In this document: piece after piece, positions 8,307 through 17,491 of the stretch
How the letters are laid out: each line of letters opens with the position of its first letter
Numbering within the stretch: position 1 is the first letter of the stretch
Made by a program: the position numbers and the translations under genes
The notes under the pieces: generated by a model
What the model was told of the DNA's origin: nothing
The model's input: the letters and a program-made list of their open reading frames with translations, nothing else
The model's database searches: none
NCBI GenBank assembly: GCA_001898235.1
Contig: MKTN01000071.1
Span: 1-64,000 of the forward strand
Origin: Gammaproteobacteria bacterium 39-13
Lineage (GTDB): Bacteria > Pseudomonadota > Gammaproteobacteria > Berkiellales > Berkiellaceae
Direction: 5' to 3'
DNA: 64,000 bases

Positions 8307-8894
8307 CTATTTTCGTAACACTTTTTTTTGTCTTTTTGGTGTTTCTTCACCCAAGTCCTCTGCCTCACTAGCCTCTTCTTCAATTATTTCTTTAGGGCTG
8401 ATCTTCTTTCTTTTTTCACCTTGATCGAGAGGGGCAACAGCTAAACGTCCTCTTAGCAAATAGTAATCTTGCATTACTTTTTCTCTTTGTTTATTTTCCG
8501 TGGAAAGTGCTTTTTGCATTTCTTCACGCTCTTCAGCAAATGAAACATCTTTTTCACTAAGGAGATCCTGTAACCTATTTGCATACTCTAAATTTTGTGT
8601 TGCAATATTTTCAGTCAGATGAAATAAGCCTGCTCTCACAAAAAACGAACTAACAATTCCTACAATTGAAGACACGGACGTGATAGCAAGTGTTAAAAAA
8701 GCAACTGCTGCTGGGCCTTGCAAAGAAGCAAACAATAGTGGCGCCCATTGAAACATTTCATAACTGGCTATAGCGCCCGTGATTGTAAAGCCAACAACAG
8801 CACCAGTCGATATGGCAAGTGTCAGCGGTAACATCCATTTAACCCATGAATACCACCAGGGAAAAGAACGATAGTTGGTTGGATTTGATTTCAT
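8307..8894 (-). CDS. Two-helix membrane protein with cytoplasmic coiled coil
   Basis: A 195-residue protein. Two long hydrophobic segments (about residues 21-48 and 52-85) form a membrane hairpin, followed by a coiled-coil-prone stretch (about 95-145) and a charged tail with Lys-rich and Glu-rich patches ending in RKQKKVLRK-like basic residues. AGAGG seven bases before ATG 8894 supports the start. No known family is recognised. The architecture of a membrane hairpin plus coiled coil resembles inclusion-membrane or vacuole proteins of intracellular bacteria, but that is inference only. It is a single gene with no operon partner. Confidence 0.7.
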   Translation of the reverse strand: MKSNPTNYRSFPWWYSWVKWMLPLTLAISTGAVVGFTITGAIASYEMFQWAPLLFASLQGPAAVAFLTLAITSVSSIVGIVSSFFVRAGLFHLTENIATQNLEYANRLQDLLSEKDVSFAEEREEMQKALSTENKQREKVMQDYYLLRGRLAVAPLDQGEKRKKISPKEIIEEEASEAEDLGEETPKRQKKVLRK

Positions 8895-9384
8895 TGTGAC
8901 ACCTCTAAACTTCTAAGCCTACCAGTTATCCGTCTTCACTAATGAAGATGCAATTTGCAGAGTTAGTCTAAACAACATTTCAATATGAGACTATGTATTT
9001 TTGAATTCTTTAGCTTCAATGCTAAATAAGTAAAATGCAGGAAGGCTTGTCACGCCGAAGTATTAACATAGTAAGAGCTTATCGCCCGAAGCATCTGCAA
9101 GAATAAAGTCTACACACCCTCACAGCTTGCTGGCTAAAAGCAGATCCCTTTTCACCTACCCCTCAGCTTGCGCTTTGATAAGTATAGAGGGGCAAAGAAG
9201 TGAACGATGCTGGAGAAACGGCATTTTTCTATGGAAAGATTTGAAAAACAAAAAATGGAAAAAAAGCTAATAGATATGGATAATTTTTTGCACTTTCATT
9301 TCCTCTCTCTATCAAAGTCAATTTTGAATCTATGAGAGAGGACTCTTAGCATTTTAACAACCATTTTCTGCTGTTGTGCATTTT
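8895..9384 (-). other. 490-base intergenic region with one long hairpin
   Basis: No convincing gene in either strand. The visible structure is a perfect nine-base inverted repeat, TCCTCTCTC at 9301-9309 with GAGAGAGGA at 9334-9342, with a second inner stem TCAAA/TTTGA. It lacks a clear T-run on either strand, so it may be an mRNA 3' stabiliser for the aap operon rather than a terminator. The stretch 9050-9240 is somewhat richer in GC than its flanks and holds CCCCTC/GAGGGG arms. I cannot assign it. Confidence 0.4.
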
Positions 9385-10149
9385 TTAAGAATGCACTCGA
9401 TTTAAAATCTGACTGAGAAATTGCTTTGTCCGATTTTCTTTGGGATGTGAAAAAAATGTATCAGGATCCCCTGTTTCAATGATCTCGCCTGCTTCCATAA
9501 AAATAACTTCATCTGCAATCCTTCTCGCAAACTCCATCTCGTGTGTCACGCAAATCATCGTCATGCCTTGCTCAGCAAGGCCTATCATGACATCTAATAC
9601 TTCTTTGATCATTTCGGGATCAAGCGCACTAGTAGGTTCATCAAATAACATAATACTAGGGTGCATACATAAGCTTCGCGCGATGGCCGCGCGTTGCTGC
9701 TGTCCGCCAGAAAGTTGAGCAGGATATTTATTAGCTTGTTCAACAATTTTCACTGCACGTAAATAATGCATCGCTCGCTCAATTGCTTCGCTTTTAGAAA
9801 TATGAGAAACCCACATGGGAGCTAAAATAAGATTTTCTAGAATAGTAAGATGAGCAAATAAGTTGAATTGCTGAAATACCATTCCCACCGTTTGACGAAT
9901 AGCGGCTAAATCTTTTACATTATCAGCTAACACAATTCCATTAACAGAAATAATACCCTCTTCATGCTTTTCTAACCCATTAATACACCGTATTAAGGTC
10001 GATTTTCCTGAACCAGAAGGTCCACAAATCACTATTTTCTGCCCTCGATACACTGTCAAATTAATATGCTTTAAGGCATGAAATTTTCCATACCATTTTG
10101 AAACTTGAACTAATTCAACGAGTGCTGAGGGATTTTTTTCTTGCATCAA
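9385..10149 (-). CDS. aapP: General L-amino acid ABC transporter, ATP-binding subunit
   Basis: A 254-residue ABC ATPase of the polar amino acid class (AapP/GlnQ). Seen in order: Walker [10 protein letters not shown] (about 43-51), Q-loop FQQFNLF, signature LSGGQQQR, Walker [14 protein letters not shown] and switch His in [10 protein letters not shown]. It powers import through the AapQ/AapM permease pair. It overlaps the aapM stop by four bases, typical of translational coupling, and is the last gene of the aapJQMP order. The family takes up a broad range of L-amino acids in rhizobia; specificity here is untested. Confidence 0.95.
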   Translation of the reverse strand: MMQEKNPSALVELVQVSKWYGKFHALKHINLTVYRGQKIVICGPSGSGKSTLIRCINGLEKHEEGIISVNGIVLADNVKDLAAIRQTVGMVFQQFNLFAHLTILENLILAPMWVSHISKSEAIERAMHYLRAVKIVEQANKYPAQLSGGQQQRAAIARSLCMHPSIMLFDEPTSALDPEMIKEVLDVMIGLAEQGMTMICVTHEMEFARRIADEVIFMEAGEIIETGDPDTFFSHPKENRTKQFLSQILNRVHS

Positions 10150-11183
10150 AATGATTTCACTTTTAATTTATGTTCTAAGTATTTACTATACATAGACATA
10201 CTAAAACAAAACAACCAATAGACAAAAGCGCAAAAAATATATCCTTCTAATGCTGTGCCCAACCAGCGTGGATCGGTCGTTGCACTTTGCACGATCCCTA
10301 AAAAATCGAACAATCCTATCATCAATACTAATGTTGTATCTTTAAATAAGGCAATAAAACTGTTTACCATACCAGGGATCACAACTCGTAATGCTTGAGG
10401 CAAAATCACTAAAATCATGGTCTGCCAATATCCCATCCCTAAAGCATAAGCAGCTTCTTGCTGCCCGACAGGCAAACTATTTAATCCACCGCGGGCAACC
10501 TCTGCTAAATAGGCTGCTTGAAATAAAGTAATCGCTATAAAAGCTCGTAATAATTTATCAATCACAATTTCTTGTGGAAAAAATAAAGGTAACATTACCG
10601 ATGCCATAAATAATATTGAAATAAGAGGGACCCCTCGAATAAGCTCTATGGCAGAAATACAAAGCCCCTTGATAATCATTAAAGAAGAATTTCTGCCTAA
10701 TGCTAACATCAACGCAATCGGCAAAGCACAAGCAATGGCTCCAAATGACAAGATTATCGTCAAAAATAAGCCACCCCATTTATTGGTAGCCACAATAGAT
10801 AACCCTGCTCCGCCATATAAGAGAAAAACGACAAAAAGCATCACACCTATCATCATAAGCACTTTGATATATAATCGATAACGTAAGATACCACAGGCAA
10901 TCATAGCCACACCTAATAGCCCTAATGCTGCATCTACTCGCCATCGCTCGTCGCTAGGATAAAAACCATACATGAATTGATCCCATCTTGCATGGATCAT
11001 TGCCCAACAGGCTCCTCCTGTATGGCAATCCTTCGTTGACGTCCCCGTCCATGTAGCCTTTATTACTCCCCATTCAATCGCCAAGGGTAGCCCCCACAGC
11101 AGGACAAAGCCTATCAACAATAAAAATACCGTTGCTGGTATTGAAGAAAAAATGTGCTTTCTCAGCATCACTATTTTTTTCAA
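10146..11183 (-). CDS. aapM: General L-amino acid ABC transporter, permease subunit
   Basis: A 345-residue inner-membrane protein with an N-terminal membrane anchor, a periplasmic stretch containing the AapM-typical paired Cys region ([10 protein letters not shown]), several transmembrane helices, and the EAA loop of ABC permeases ([14 protein letters not shown] followed by [12 protein letters not shown]). It heterodimerises with AapQ. It overlaps aapP by four bases and aapQ by four bases, so the three are translationally coupled. Length and order match the AapJQMP family exactly. Confidence 0.95.
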   Translation of the reverse strand: MKKIVMLRKHIFSSIPATVFLLLIGFVLLWGLPLAIEWGVIKATWTGTSTKDCHTGGACWAMIHARWDQFMYGFYPSDERWRVDAALGLLGVAMIACGILRYRLYIKVLMMIGVMLFVVFLLYGGAGLSIVATNKWGGLFLTIILSFGAIACALPIALMLALGRNSSLMIIKGLCISAIELIRGVPLISILFMASVMLPLFFPQEIVIDKLLRAFIAITLFQAAYLAEVARGGLNSLPVGQQEAAYALGMGYWQTMILVILPQALRVVIPGMVNSFIALFKDTTLVLMIGLFDFLGIVQSATTDPRWLGTALEGYIFCAFVYWLFCFSMSMYSKYLEHKLKVKSF

Positions 11184-12346
11184 CGTTTACCCCATTGTGT
11201 TTTCTTTTCATATAACAACATTAAAAGTGAAATAGTGAGGCTAATAAATAAGTAAACACCCATAGTGATAGCAATAATTTCTACCGCCTGACCGGTTTGA
11301 TTTAAAACGGTGCCAGCAAATACAGAAACGAGATCAGGATAGGCAATAGCCGCTGCCAAAGAAGAATTTTTAGTTAAATTTAAATATTGATTTGTCAATG
11401 GAGGTAAAATAACTCGCAACGCCTGTGGGATCAAAATCAACCGTAAGGATTGTCGTTTCGTAAAACCTAAAGCTAATGCTGCTTCATTTTGTCCTTTAGG
11501 AACAGATAAAATGCCCATACGAACTATTTCAGCAATAAAAGCTGCTGTATAGGTCGCTAGTGCAATCAATAACCCAAGGAATTCAGGTAAGATAGTCATT
11601 CCTCCTTGAAAATTTAATCCTTGAAGACTGGGAAATGACCAAGAAAGGGTTTTCGTCAAAATGAGAGTAAAAACTACTGTTAAAAAACAGAATAATGTTC
11701 CCGCCCAAATATGCCACGAACATTTTACCCCCTGCTGAAGGCAATATCGTTTCCCTTTTAGAAAAAAAATGATCCCCAATAGCACACACATTAATGCACA
11801 CAAGCCAAACCATAGTGTCATGCTATTGCTAATTGGTGCTGGTAGGTATATTCCCCGCTTATTAATAAAAATAGCATCGGCTAATATAATACTATCTCGT
11901 GGTAAAGGCGCAGCACGTAAAACCACAAAATACCAGAAAAATATTTGCAACAATAGCGGAATATTACGAATGGACTCTATATAGCATATTGCACATTTTG
12001 CGATGAGCCAATTTGAAGATAATCTTGCCACTCCCACAATAAATCCTATTAAAGTGGCGAAGAATATCCCTAAGCCCGATACTAACAAGGTGTTGAGCAA
12101 CCCCACCAAAAAAGCACGCCCATAAGTACTGTTTTGCGAATAATCGATGAGGTGCATGATAATGCCAAAACCTGCTGTTTCATGCCAAAAATCAAATCCT
12201 GCAGCAATACCACGTTGTTTTAAGTTATCTTGCAGGTTTTGCCAAATAAAATATCCAGCAAAAACAACCAGTCCTAGCAAAATCAGTTGTACTAGGATAA
12301 GGCGAAATTTTTGATTAAACCAGAGGTTAGCGAAAAGGCGGCGCAT
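11180..12346 (-). CDS. aapQ: General L-amino acid ABC transporter, permease subunit
   Basis: About 388 residues, the first permease half. N-terminal transmembrane helix, the family's large periplasmic insert, and the EAA motif QNEAALALGFTKRQ followed by LRVILPPLTNQYLNL. The frame is open to 12376, but AAGGTGG a few bases upstream marks ATG 12346 (residues start MRRLFAN) as the better start; this leaves a 20-base overlap with the end of aapJ. It partners AapM to form the translocation pore. Confidence 0.94.
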   Translation of the reverse strand: MRRLFANLWFNQKFRLILVQLILLGLVVFAGYFIWQNLQDNLKQRGIAAGFDFWHETAGFGIIMHLIDYSQNSTYGRAFLVGLLNTLLVSGLGIFFATLIGFIVGVARLSSNWLIAKCAICYIESIRNIPLLLQIFFWYFVVLRAAPLPRDSIILADAIFINKRGIYLPAPISNSMTLWFGLCALMCVLLGIIFFLKGKRYCLQQGVKCSWHIWAGTLFCFLTVVFTLILTKTLSWSFPSLQGLNFQGGMTILPEFLGLLIALATYTAAFIAEIVRMGILSVPKGQNEAALALGFTKRQSLRLILIPQALRVILPPLTNQYLNLTKNSSLAAAIAYPDLVSVFAGTVLNQTGQAVEIIAITMGVYLFISLTISLLMLLYEKKTQWGKR

Positions 12347-13394
12347 AAAGGATCCCACCTTGATTCCATAAAGCATTTATTCCTCTATCAATTTGTAAAG
12401 GAGAAGCTTTACCCAAGTTTCGCTCGAATATCTCGTTATAATTTCCCACTTGCCGAATAATTTGATATATCCAATCCTTCTTTAAACCTATTTCCTCACC
12501 ATAATTCCCTTCTTTACCAAGAAACTTCTGAATAGCGATGTCATCTTCTTTTAATTTATCATTAACATTTTGGCTATTTATCTTCATTTCTTCAGCATTT
12601 ATTATTGCAAACAATGTCCATTTTGTAATATTTTCCCATTGCTGATCATTTTGTCGGACAAAAGGTCCCAAGGGTTCCTTAGAAACTTCATCAGGCAGTA
12701 TGAGATGTTCATCTTTATTAGCTAGTTTTAAACGTTGCGCCGCCAAGCCTGAAGCGTCGGTTGAATAAACATCACAACGCCCTGTTTCATATGCAGCAAG
12801 AGTTTCATCGGTTTTAGCGAAGGTAATAATCTCGTATTTTAAGTGATGCGCCTGAAAAAAATCTGCAATATTCAATTCTGTAGTTGTACCACGATTTGTG
12901 CAAATAATGGCACCATTTAACTCTTTAAGTGATTTGATACCACTTGATTTATGTACCATTAATCCTTGATGATCATAATAAAGAATACCAATAAAATTTA
13001 ACCCTAATGTGTTATCACGCTCAAAAGTCCATGTAGTATTTCTTGCTAATAAATCAATTTCTCCGGATTGTAGCGCAGTGAATCTTTCTTCAGCTGACAA
13101 GGGAACATATTTTACTTTAGTGGCATCTCCCAAAACGGCGGCAGCAACTGCGCGACAAAAATCGACATCTATCCCTTGCCAAGCCCCCTTATCATCAACT
13201 GTTGAAAAACCCGGTAATCCCTGGCTCACACCGCATATCAAATAACCCCGCTGCAAAACAAGTTGTAATGTTTTTTCTTTTTCATTAAATTCTGCCGCCT
13301 GTGCGGAAATAATTGAACTTAAAATGAGAAAAACCACAGCGCTGGTCAGTTTTGAACCATTCTTTAATATAGAAATTATTCTGTTTACATTCAT
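12327..13394 (-). CDS. aapJ: General L-amino acid ABC transporter, periplasmic binding protein
   Basis: A 355-residue solute-binding protein (SBP_bac_3 class). A clear Sec signal peptide occupies about residues 1-33, with predicted cleavage after AQA. The mature part starts EFNEKEKTLQLVLQRGYLICGVSQG, where GYLICGVS and PGFSTVD are the typical beta-strand and ligand loop of AapJ. It is the first gene of the operon and so closest to the promoter in the 13395-13549 gap. It binds amino acids in the periplasm and delivers them to AapQM. A large substrate-binding component first in the operon is the usual arrangement. Confidence 0.95.
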   Translation of the reverse strand: MNVNRIISILKNGSKLTSAVVFLILSSIISAQAAEFNEKEKTLQLVLQRGYLICGVSQGLPGFSTVDDKGAWQGIDVDFCRAVAAAVLGDATKVKYVPLSAEERFTALQSGEIDLLARNTTWTFERDNTLGLNFIGILYYDHQGLMVHKSSGIKSLKELNGAIICTNRGTTTELNIADFFQAHHLKYEIITFAKTDETLAAYETGRCDVYSTDASGLAAQRLKLANKDEHLILPDEVSKEPLGPFVRQNDQQWENITKWTLFAIINAEEMKINSQNVNDKLKEDDIAIQKFLGKEGNYGEEIGLKKDWIYQIIRQVGNYNEIFERNLGKASPLQIDRGINALWNQGGILYAPPFR

Positions 13395-13489
13395 TTTCTA
13401 ACCCGTCACCAACGCTACTCTGTACTGGAGATCTGAGGAGTGCGTCTTTACATCACAACACAATCCATTATGTCCATAAGAACGTTATC

Positions 13490-13503
13490 AATGAGATCTC
13501 ATT
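13490..13503. promoter_or_regulatory. 14-bp perfect palindrome between aapJ and the sigma-factor gene
   Basis: AATGAGATCTCATT is a perfect palindrome in the divergent aapJ/sigma-factor gap. It is immediately followed by AAAGTATAAGTATACAC, which contains -10-like hexamers for the rightward gene. It is a plausible operator for a dimeric regulator; no regulator is identified. Confidence 0.4.
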
Positions 13504-13603
13504 AAAGTATAAGTATACACATGCCGACAAAGTCAATGATGCACAAGGAATGTTCATTAAAAAGTATTTCTTGTTCAAATCGATGTATCTGAGGTCATCA
13601 CTT

Positions 13604-14593
13604 ATGTATGATAAGTGGAATTATGGTGTAAAAAAGAATTTTAATGCATCCTCTGCTTCCAATGAGTCATCAGAGTATGATGAATCTATTCCTGAGCGTT
13701 ATGATCTTATTTCTAAGCAATCGGCATTTGCTGATAGTAGCGAAAAAGATAATTATGGTGAGCCTTTTGATCTCATCGAGCAATATTATAAAGAAATACG
13801 TACCTCTCCATTATTGTCAAAAGATGAAGAAATTCATTATGCCAGACGTATTCAACAAGGCGACAATGAAGCACGCCATAAGATGATTAAATCTAATCTT
13901 CGCCTGGTTGTTAAGATAGCCAAGCGTTACATTAAAAGTGGGATCCCGATCCTTGATTTAATTGAAGAAGGTAATATTGGATTGATGCGAGCCGTTGAAA
14001 AATTTGATCCTGAAAAAGGATTCCGCTTTTCAACCTATGGCGCATGGTGGATCCAACAAACCATTGAACGTGCCATTATGAATCAATCACGTACAGTGCG
14101 CGTGCCAGTTCATGTTGTGAAACAAATGAATGCCTGTCTGCGAAAAGGGCGAGAATTAACCAAAAAATTGGATCATGAACCCAGACCAAGCGATATTGCA
14201 AAAGCTATGCAACGTTCGCCCGATGAAATTGAGCAAATGTTGTCATTGAATGAAAAAACTATTTCCATGGATTCACCTATTTCAGAGCTTATCGATAGAC
14301 CACTTATCGACACGCTGCATGATAACCAGGATTTTGATCCTTTACATAAATTTGCCAAAATGGACTTGCAAGAAAACATGGAAAGATGGTTAAAACGATT
14401 ATCCCCTAAACACCGTGAAGTGGTGATCAGACGCTATGGCCTTCAAGGACATGATGTTGCGACATTAGATCAAACCGGGATAGAAATTGGTTTAACACGA
14501 GAGCGAGTTCGTCAACTCCAAACCGAGGCTTTAAAACAGCTGAAAAAGCTTATTGAAAAAGATGGAGAAAATGGACAAACCCTTTTAAATTAA
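13604..14593 (+). CDS. RpoS-like sigma-70 family factor (first of two in the window)
   Basis: A 329-residue group 2 sigma factor. An Asn/Ser-rich N-terminal extension of about 55 residues precedes region 1.2 (IEQYYKEIRTSPLL). Region 2 has NLRLVVKIAKRYIKSG, DLIEEGNIGLMRAVEKFDP and RFSTYGAWWIQQTIERAIMNQ; region 3 has ELTKKLDHEP; region 4 ends with GLTRERVRQLQTEAL. These match E. coli RpoS more closely in regions 1.2 and 3 than the copy at 29941-30801 does. The start is uncertain: ATG 13604 has GAGG nine bases upstream; ATG 13550 and 13583 are in frame. It stands alone, away from nlpD. It probably directs stationary-phase, stress or developmental genes. Confidence 0.85.
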   Translation: MYDKWNYGVKKNFNASSASNESSEYDESIPERYDLISKQSAFADSSEKDNYGEPFDLIEQYYKEIRTSPLLSKDEEIHYARRIQQGDNEARHKMIKSNLRLVVKIAKRYIKSGIPILDLIEEGNIGLMRAVEKFDPEKGFRFSTYGAWWIQQTIERAIMNQSRTVRVPVHVVKQMNACLRKGRELTKKLDHEPRPSDIAKAMQRSPDEIEQMLSLNEKTISMDSPISELIDRPLIDTLHDNQDFDPLHKFAKMDLQENMERWLKRLSPKHREVVIRRYGLQGHDVATLDQTGIEIGLTRERVRQLQTEALKQLKKLIEKDGENGQTLLN

Positions 14594-14726
14594 AGCTTTT
14601 TCCTGAAAAATGACTGTTTATCCTTTGTCCTCGCCATTTTATCGTCAAAGCTATGCCACAATTTTACTTACTTAACAAACTAATTTAGGATCCGCTCAAG
14701 ATTAGTTAAACATGATGTGAACATTT

Positions 14727-15122
14727 ATGAGCGATCCAAATCACAATTCTTCTTTATTAGGAAATTTTGCCCGCACGCTAAGTGAATTGAAAGATCAAAT
14801 TCTTCCTAATTGTGCAGATACAACAATTAGCACAACTACTTACAACTTTGTCCTAAAACCCTACTGTGAAGACTTAGTTGATACCATTGCTCCTGCGCAA
14901 CATCAGTATGCGGAATATCAACCCTACTGGCGCACCGCTTTTAACGGCGCAATTGGTCCTGTTGCAACAGAAGTGGTTACCCAGGTCTTAAATGCCGCTT
15001 TACCTACCTTAGGTGGCTTCGAGAAAATCATTTCGCATGCTTCAGGAAAATTAGCTGGGGAATTGGCTAGCCGTGTAGCACAAAATTCTGCGGCCGATGC
15101 GGTAACTAAACCGGAAATGTAA
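14727..15122 (+). CDS. Hypothetical protein
   Basis: A 131-residue protein with no recognised domain. The N-terminal half is polar; the C-terminal half (about 70-125) is Ala/Gly/Val-rich and contains predicted amphipathic helices, but no clear transmembrane segment or signal peptide. The ribosome site is weak. It lies between the sigma factor and rmuC on the same strand, with 133 and 106 bases on either side, so co-transcription is possible. I cannot assign a function. Confidence 0.55.
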   Translation: MSDPNHNSSLLGNFARTLSELKDQILPNCADTTISTTTYNFVLKPYCEDLVDTIAPAQHQYAEYQPYWRTAFNGAIGPVATEVVTQVLNAALPTLGGFEKIISHASGKLAGELASRVAQNSAADAVTKPEM

Positions 15123-15228
15123 CGCCTACTTATGCTTTGGTTAGTTTCAAAAATAATCTCGAAACTAACATCGCTTTTGCTGCTTATTATTGCTACCATA
15201 TTTTCATTTTTTGAAAAGATGGTAGCAA

Positions 15229-16479
15229 ATGCTGACTGAAACCATTTCGCTAATCGCAACTTGCTTCTTATTTCTCACCCTGCTTGGACTACATGTTTTC
15301 TCTCATAAAATGCTGCGTCGCTTTTTAGCAATGCTTAAAGCAGAACAAGAAACGCATAAAGAAAAGCTTTTTGATACAGTGCTTAAAAACCAACAACTCA
15401 CCAATGAGGCCTTAAGGCATTTCTCTCAAGCAACAGCGGAGCAACACCAGCAATCGATACTAGCCTTGCAAGGTAGTTTACGCGAGAATTTTGCTGAAAT
15501 TGACAGACAAATTAATAACGTTTTATTACGCACTACGACTAGTTTGTCACAGCAATTTGATAAATTAAATGAATCTACCCAGCATCATTTAATCAAAATC
15601 AGTGAATCTGTAGAGATAAAACTCGCTAAAGGGTTTGAAAAAACGAATGAAACTTTTACTAATATCATTCAGCGACTTGCTATTATTGATGATGCGCAAA
15701 AGAAAATCACCGATTTATCTCAAAACGTAGTCAGTTTGCAGGAAATCCTCTCTGATAAGCGTTCGCGAGGTGCTTTTGGCGAGGTTCAGCTTAATACCTT
15801 GCTGCAAAACCTATTGCCAACTAACAGCTACCAGTTACAGCATACGCTCTCCAATGGGGCAAGAGTTGATTGTCTATTACTCTTACCTGAACCTACAGGT
15901 AAAATAGCTATCGATGCAAAATTTCCTTTAGAGAACTATAAAAGATATGCCGATAATGAGAAAACAGAGAATGCAAGGCTCACCGCCAAACAACAATTTA
16001 AGGTAGACATTCGAAAACATATCCAGGACATTAGCCAAAAATATATCATCGCCGGTGAAACAGGTGATGGCGCTTTAATGTTTATTCCTGCAGAAGCTAT
16101 TTTTGCTGAAATTCATGCCCACCATCCCGATCTTGTGGAATATGCGATGCAATCACGTGTATGGATGGCATCTCCTTCTACAATGATGGCGATATTGACA
16201 ACAGCATGCGCTGTACTTAAAGATTCTGCCACCCGTCAACAAGTGCATGTCATCCAAGAACACTTACGACTTTTGGCCCAGGATTTTTCTCGATTTGAAA
16301 AACGTATGGATAATCTCTCTCGTCATATTCAGCAAGCCCACGCTGATGCTGAACAAGTGCATACTTCTGCGCAAAAAATTACCAAACGCTTTAACCAAAT
16401 TGAAAAAGTGGAATTACCTCCTTTACCCGGCAATGAATCAGATCACTCCTTACCTCAACTCATGGAGGACACAATATGA
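15229..16479 (+). CDS. rmuC: DNA recombination protein RmuC
   Basis: A 416-residue protein. An N-terminal hydrophobic anchor (about residues 3-24) is followed by a long coiled coil (about 35-160) and the RmuC nuclease-like domain (about 170-370), with RGAFGEVQL, the signature DAKFPLENY and the GALMFIPAEAIFAEI strand. RmuC family members restrain DNA inversions and carry a PD-(D/E)XK-related fold. The next gene starts inside its stop codon (ATGA overlap), so the two are coupled. Confidence 0.93.
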   Translation: MLTETISLIATCFLFLTLLGLHVFSHKMLRRFLAMLKAEQETHKEKLFDTVLKNQQLTNEALRHFSQATAEQHQQSILALQGSLRENFAEIDRQINNVLLRTTTSLSQQFDKLNESTQHHLIKISESVEIKLAKGFEKTNETFTNIIQRLAIIDDAQKKITDLSQNVVSLQEILSDKRSRGAFGEVQLNTLLQNLLPTNSYQLQHTLSNGARVDCLLLLPEPTGKIAIDAKFPLENYKRYADNEKTENARLTAKQQFKVDIRKHIQDISQKYIIAGETGDGALMFIPAEAIFAEIHAHHPDLVEYAMQSRVWMASPSTMMAILTTACAVLKDSATRQQVHVIQEHLRLLAQDFSRFEKRMDNLSRHIQQAHADAEQVHTSAQKITKRFNQIEKVELPPLPGNESDHSLPQLMEDTI

Positions 16480-17195
16480 GTCGTCAATTAACTGTTGGTG
16501 AAAAAAAGAAAATTAAAGATTTGATAACCAAAATTGGGCCAGAGCTTACCTGCGCACAACCCTCCTTTTCTCAAGCAGAAGCGATAGCAGAGGTCCCAGG
16601 ACAAATTAAAGCATTACTGATTGAACAGGTTGTGCTCAGTGATAACGATCTCCTCATCGACTATGTTGAGGATTTAAATTCCGGCGATAATCAAGACGCA
16701 CTTCACAGCTGGTTATTGGCCATTAAATTGGCAAAGAGCAATCTTATTAACACGATAAATGAACCTGCAGAAAGATTATATCGAAACTTGTTTGCAGAGG
16801 CTTATTTGATTGCCAAAAGCACAGATTTAAACTTCTCTATCACTGCACTAAATGCTTTAGCCTCATTTCCTTTTGTGCTTAACAGAGAAAAGCTGCTTGA
16901 AATGCGCCCAAATCTGATAGCCTTTTATAAAAGACAAAACTCGATTAAAGAACTTGACGCTTATGGTGAAAAAGTTCCCTGCCATATATCACCTGAAGAG
17001 CTTTCAAAGGATCTCGCTCGACAGCAACGTCACGTGCTGTGGCGCAGTAAATCTTGTTCCGTCCTCCCCAAAAAATCGTCTGATGAATACCATGCCATTC
17101 ATCCTTTGAAAAGAGTCGTTTCACCCTCGACAAGCCACCCCCAAAACATCATTTTGCCACAAAGCTCGACGATTAATCGGCAAAAGCGTCGTTAA
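16476..17195 (+). CDS. Hypothetical protein coupled to rmuC
   Basis: A 239-residue, mostly helical protein of unknown family. It has no signal peptide or membrane segment. The region from residue 5 to about 150 looks like a compact alpha-helical domain; the last 70 residues are Ser/Pro/His-rich and basic, ending KRR, probably disordered. The four-base overlap with rmuC indicates co-translation, and an intrinsic terminator follows 35 bases after its stop. A link to recombination is inferred only from this coupling. The disordered basic tail would also fit an exported or nucleic-acid-binding protein. Confidence 0.65.
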   Translation: MSRQLTVGEKKKIKDLITKIGPELTCAQPSFSQAEAIAEVPGQIKALLIEQVVLSDNDLLIDYVEDLNSGDNQDALHSWLLAIKLAKSNLINTINEPAERLYRNLFAEAYLIAKSTDLNFSITALNALASFPFVLNREKLLEMRPNLIAFYKRQNSIKELDAYGEKVPCHISPEELSKDLARQQRHVLWRSKSCSVLPKKSSDEYHAIHPLKRVVSPSTSHPQNIILPQSSTINRQKRR

Positions 17196-17229
17196 TCTAC
17201 AAAAAATAAAATCCCCTCTTTATCCTTTC

Positions 17230-17262
17230 ATCCGGCCCTAGACGGTCGGATCGCCTCCTTTT
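17230..17262 (+). terminator. Intrinsic terminator after the rmuC pair
   Basis: Stem ATCCGGCC/GGTCGGAT (one G-T pair) with a six-base loop, followed by CGCCTCCTTTTG. It lies 35 bases after the stop of the gene overlapping rmuC. Confidence 0.7.
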
Positions 17263-17318
17263 GTATGTAGAAAAAGACTAAATGTCATCTTTTCTTGGGT
17301 CAAAAGTTAGTTTGCAGT

Positions 17319-17346
17319 TTAACAAAAATCATCTTCTGGATATAAT
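17319..17346 (+). promoter_or_regulatory. Sigma-70-type promoter candidate
   Basis: TTAACA, a 16-base spacer and a perfect TATAAT, about 145 bases upstream of the YiiX-like gene. The 296-base gap otherwise holds the rmuC terminator and a long untranslated leader. Confidence 0.45.
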
Positions 17347-17491
17347 GAGAGTAAGGGACTGTTAGGGCGTTAAGCAAAATAAAGCCTTTTCATCTACACT
17401 TATTGGTAGATATAGGCTACAAGATATACCGTTCGTACGTAAAAAGAAGCGTGATGGATACTTAGGGTATAAAATAGGGTTAATTCTAACA

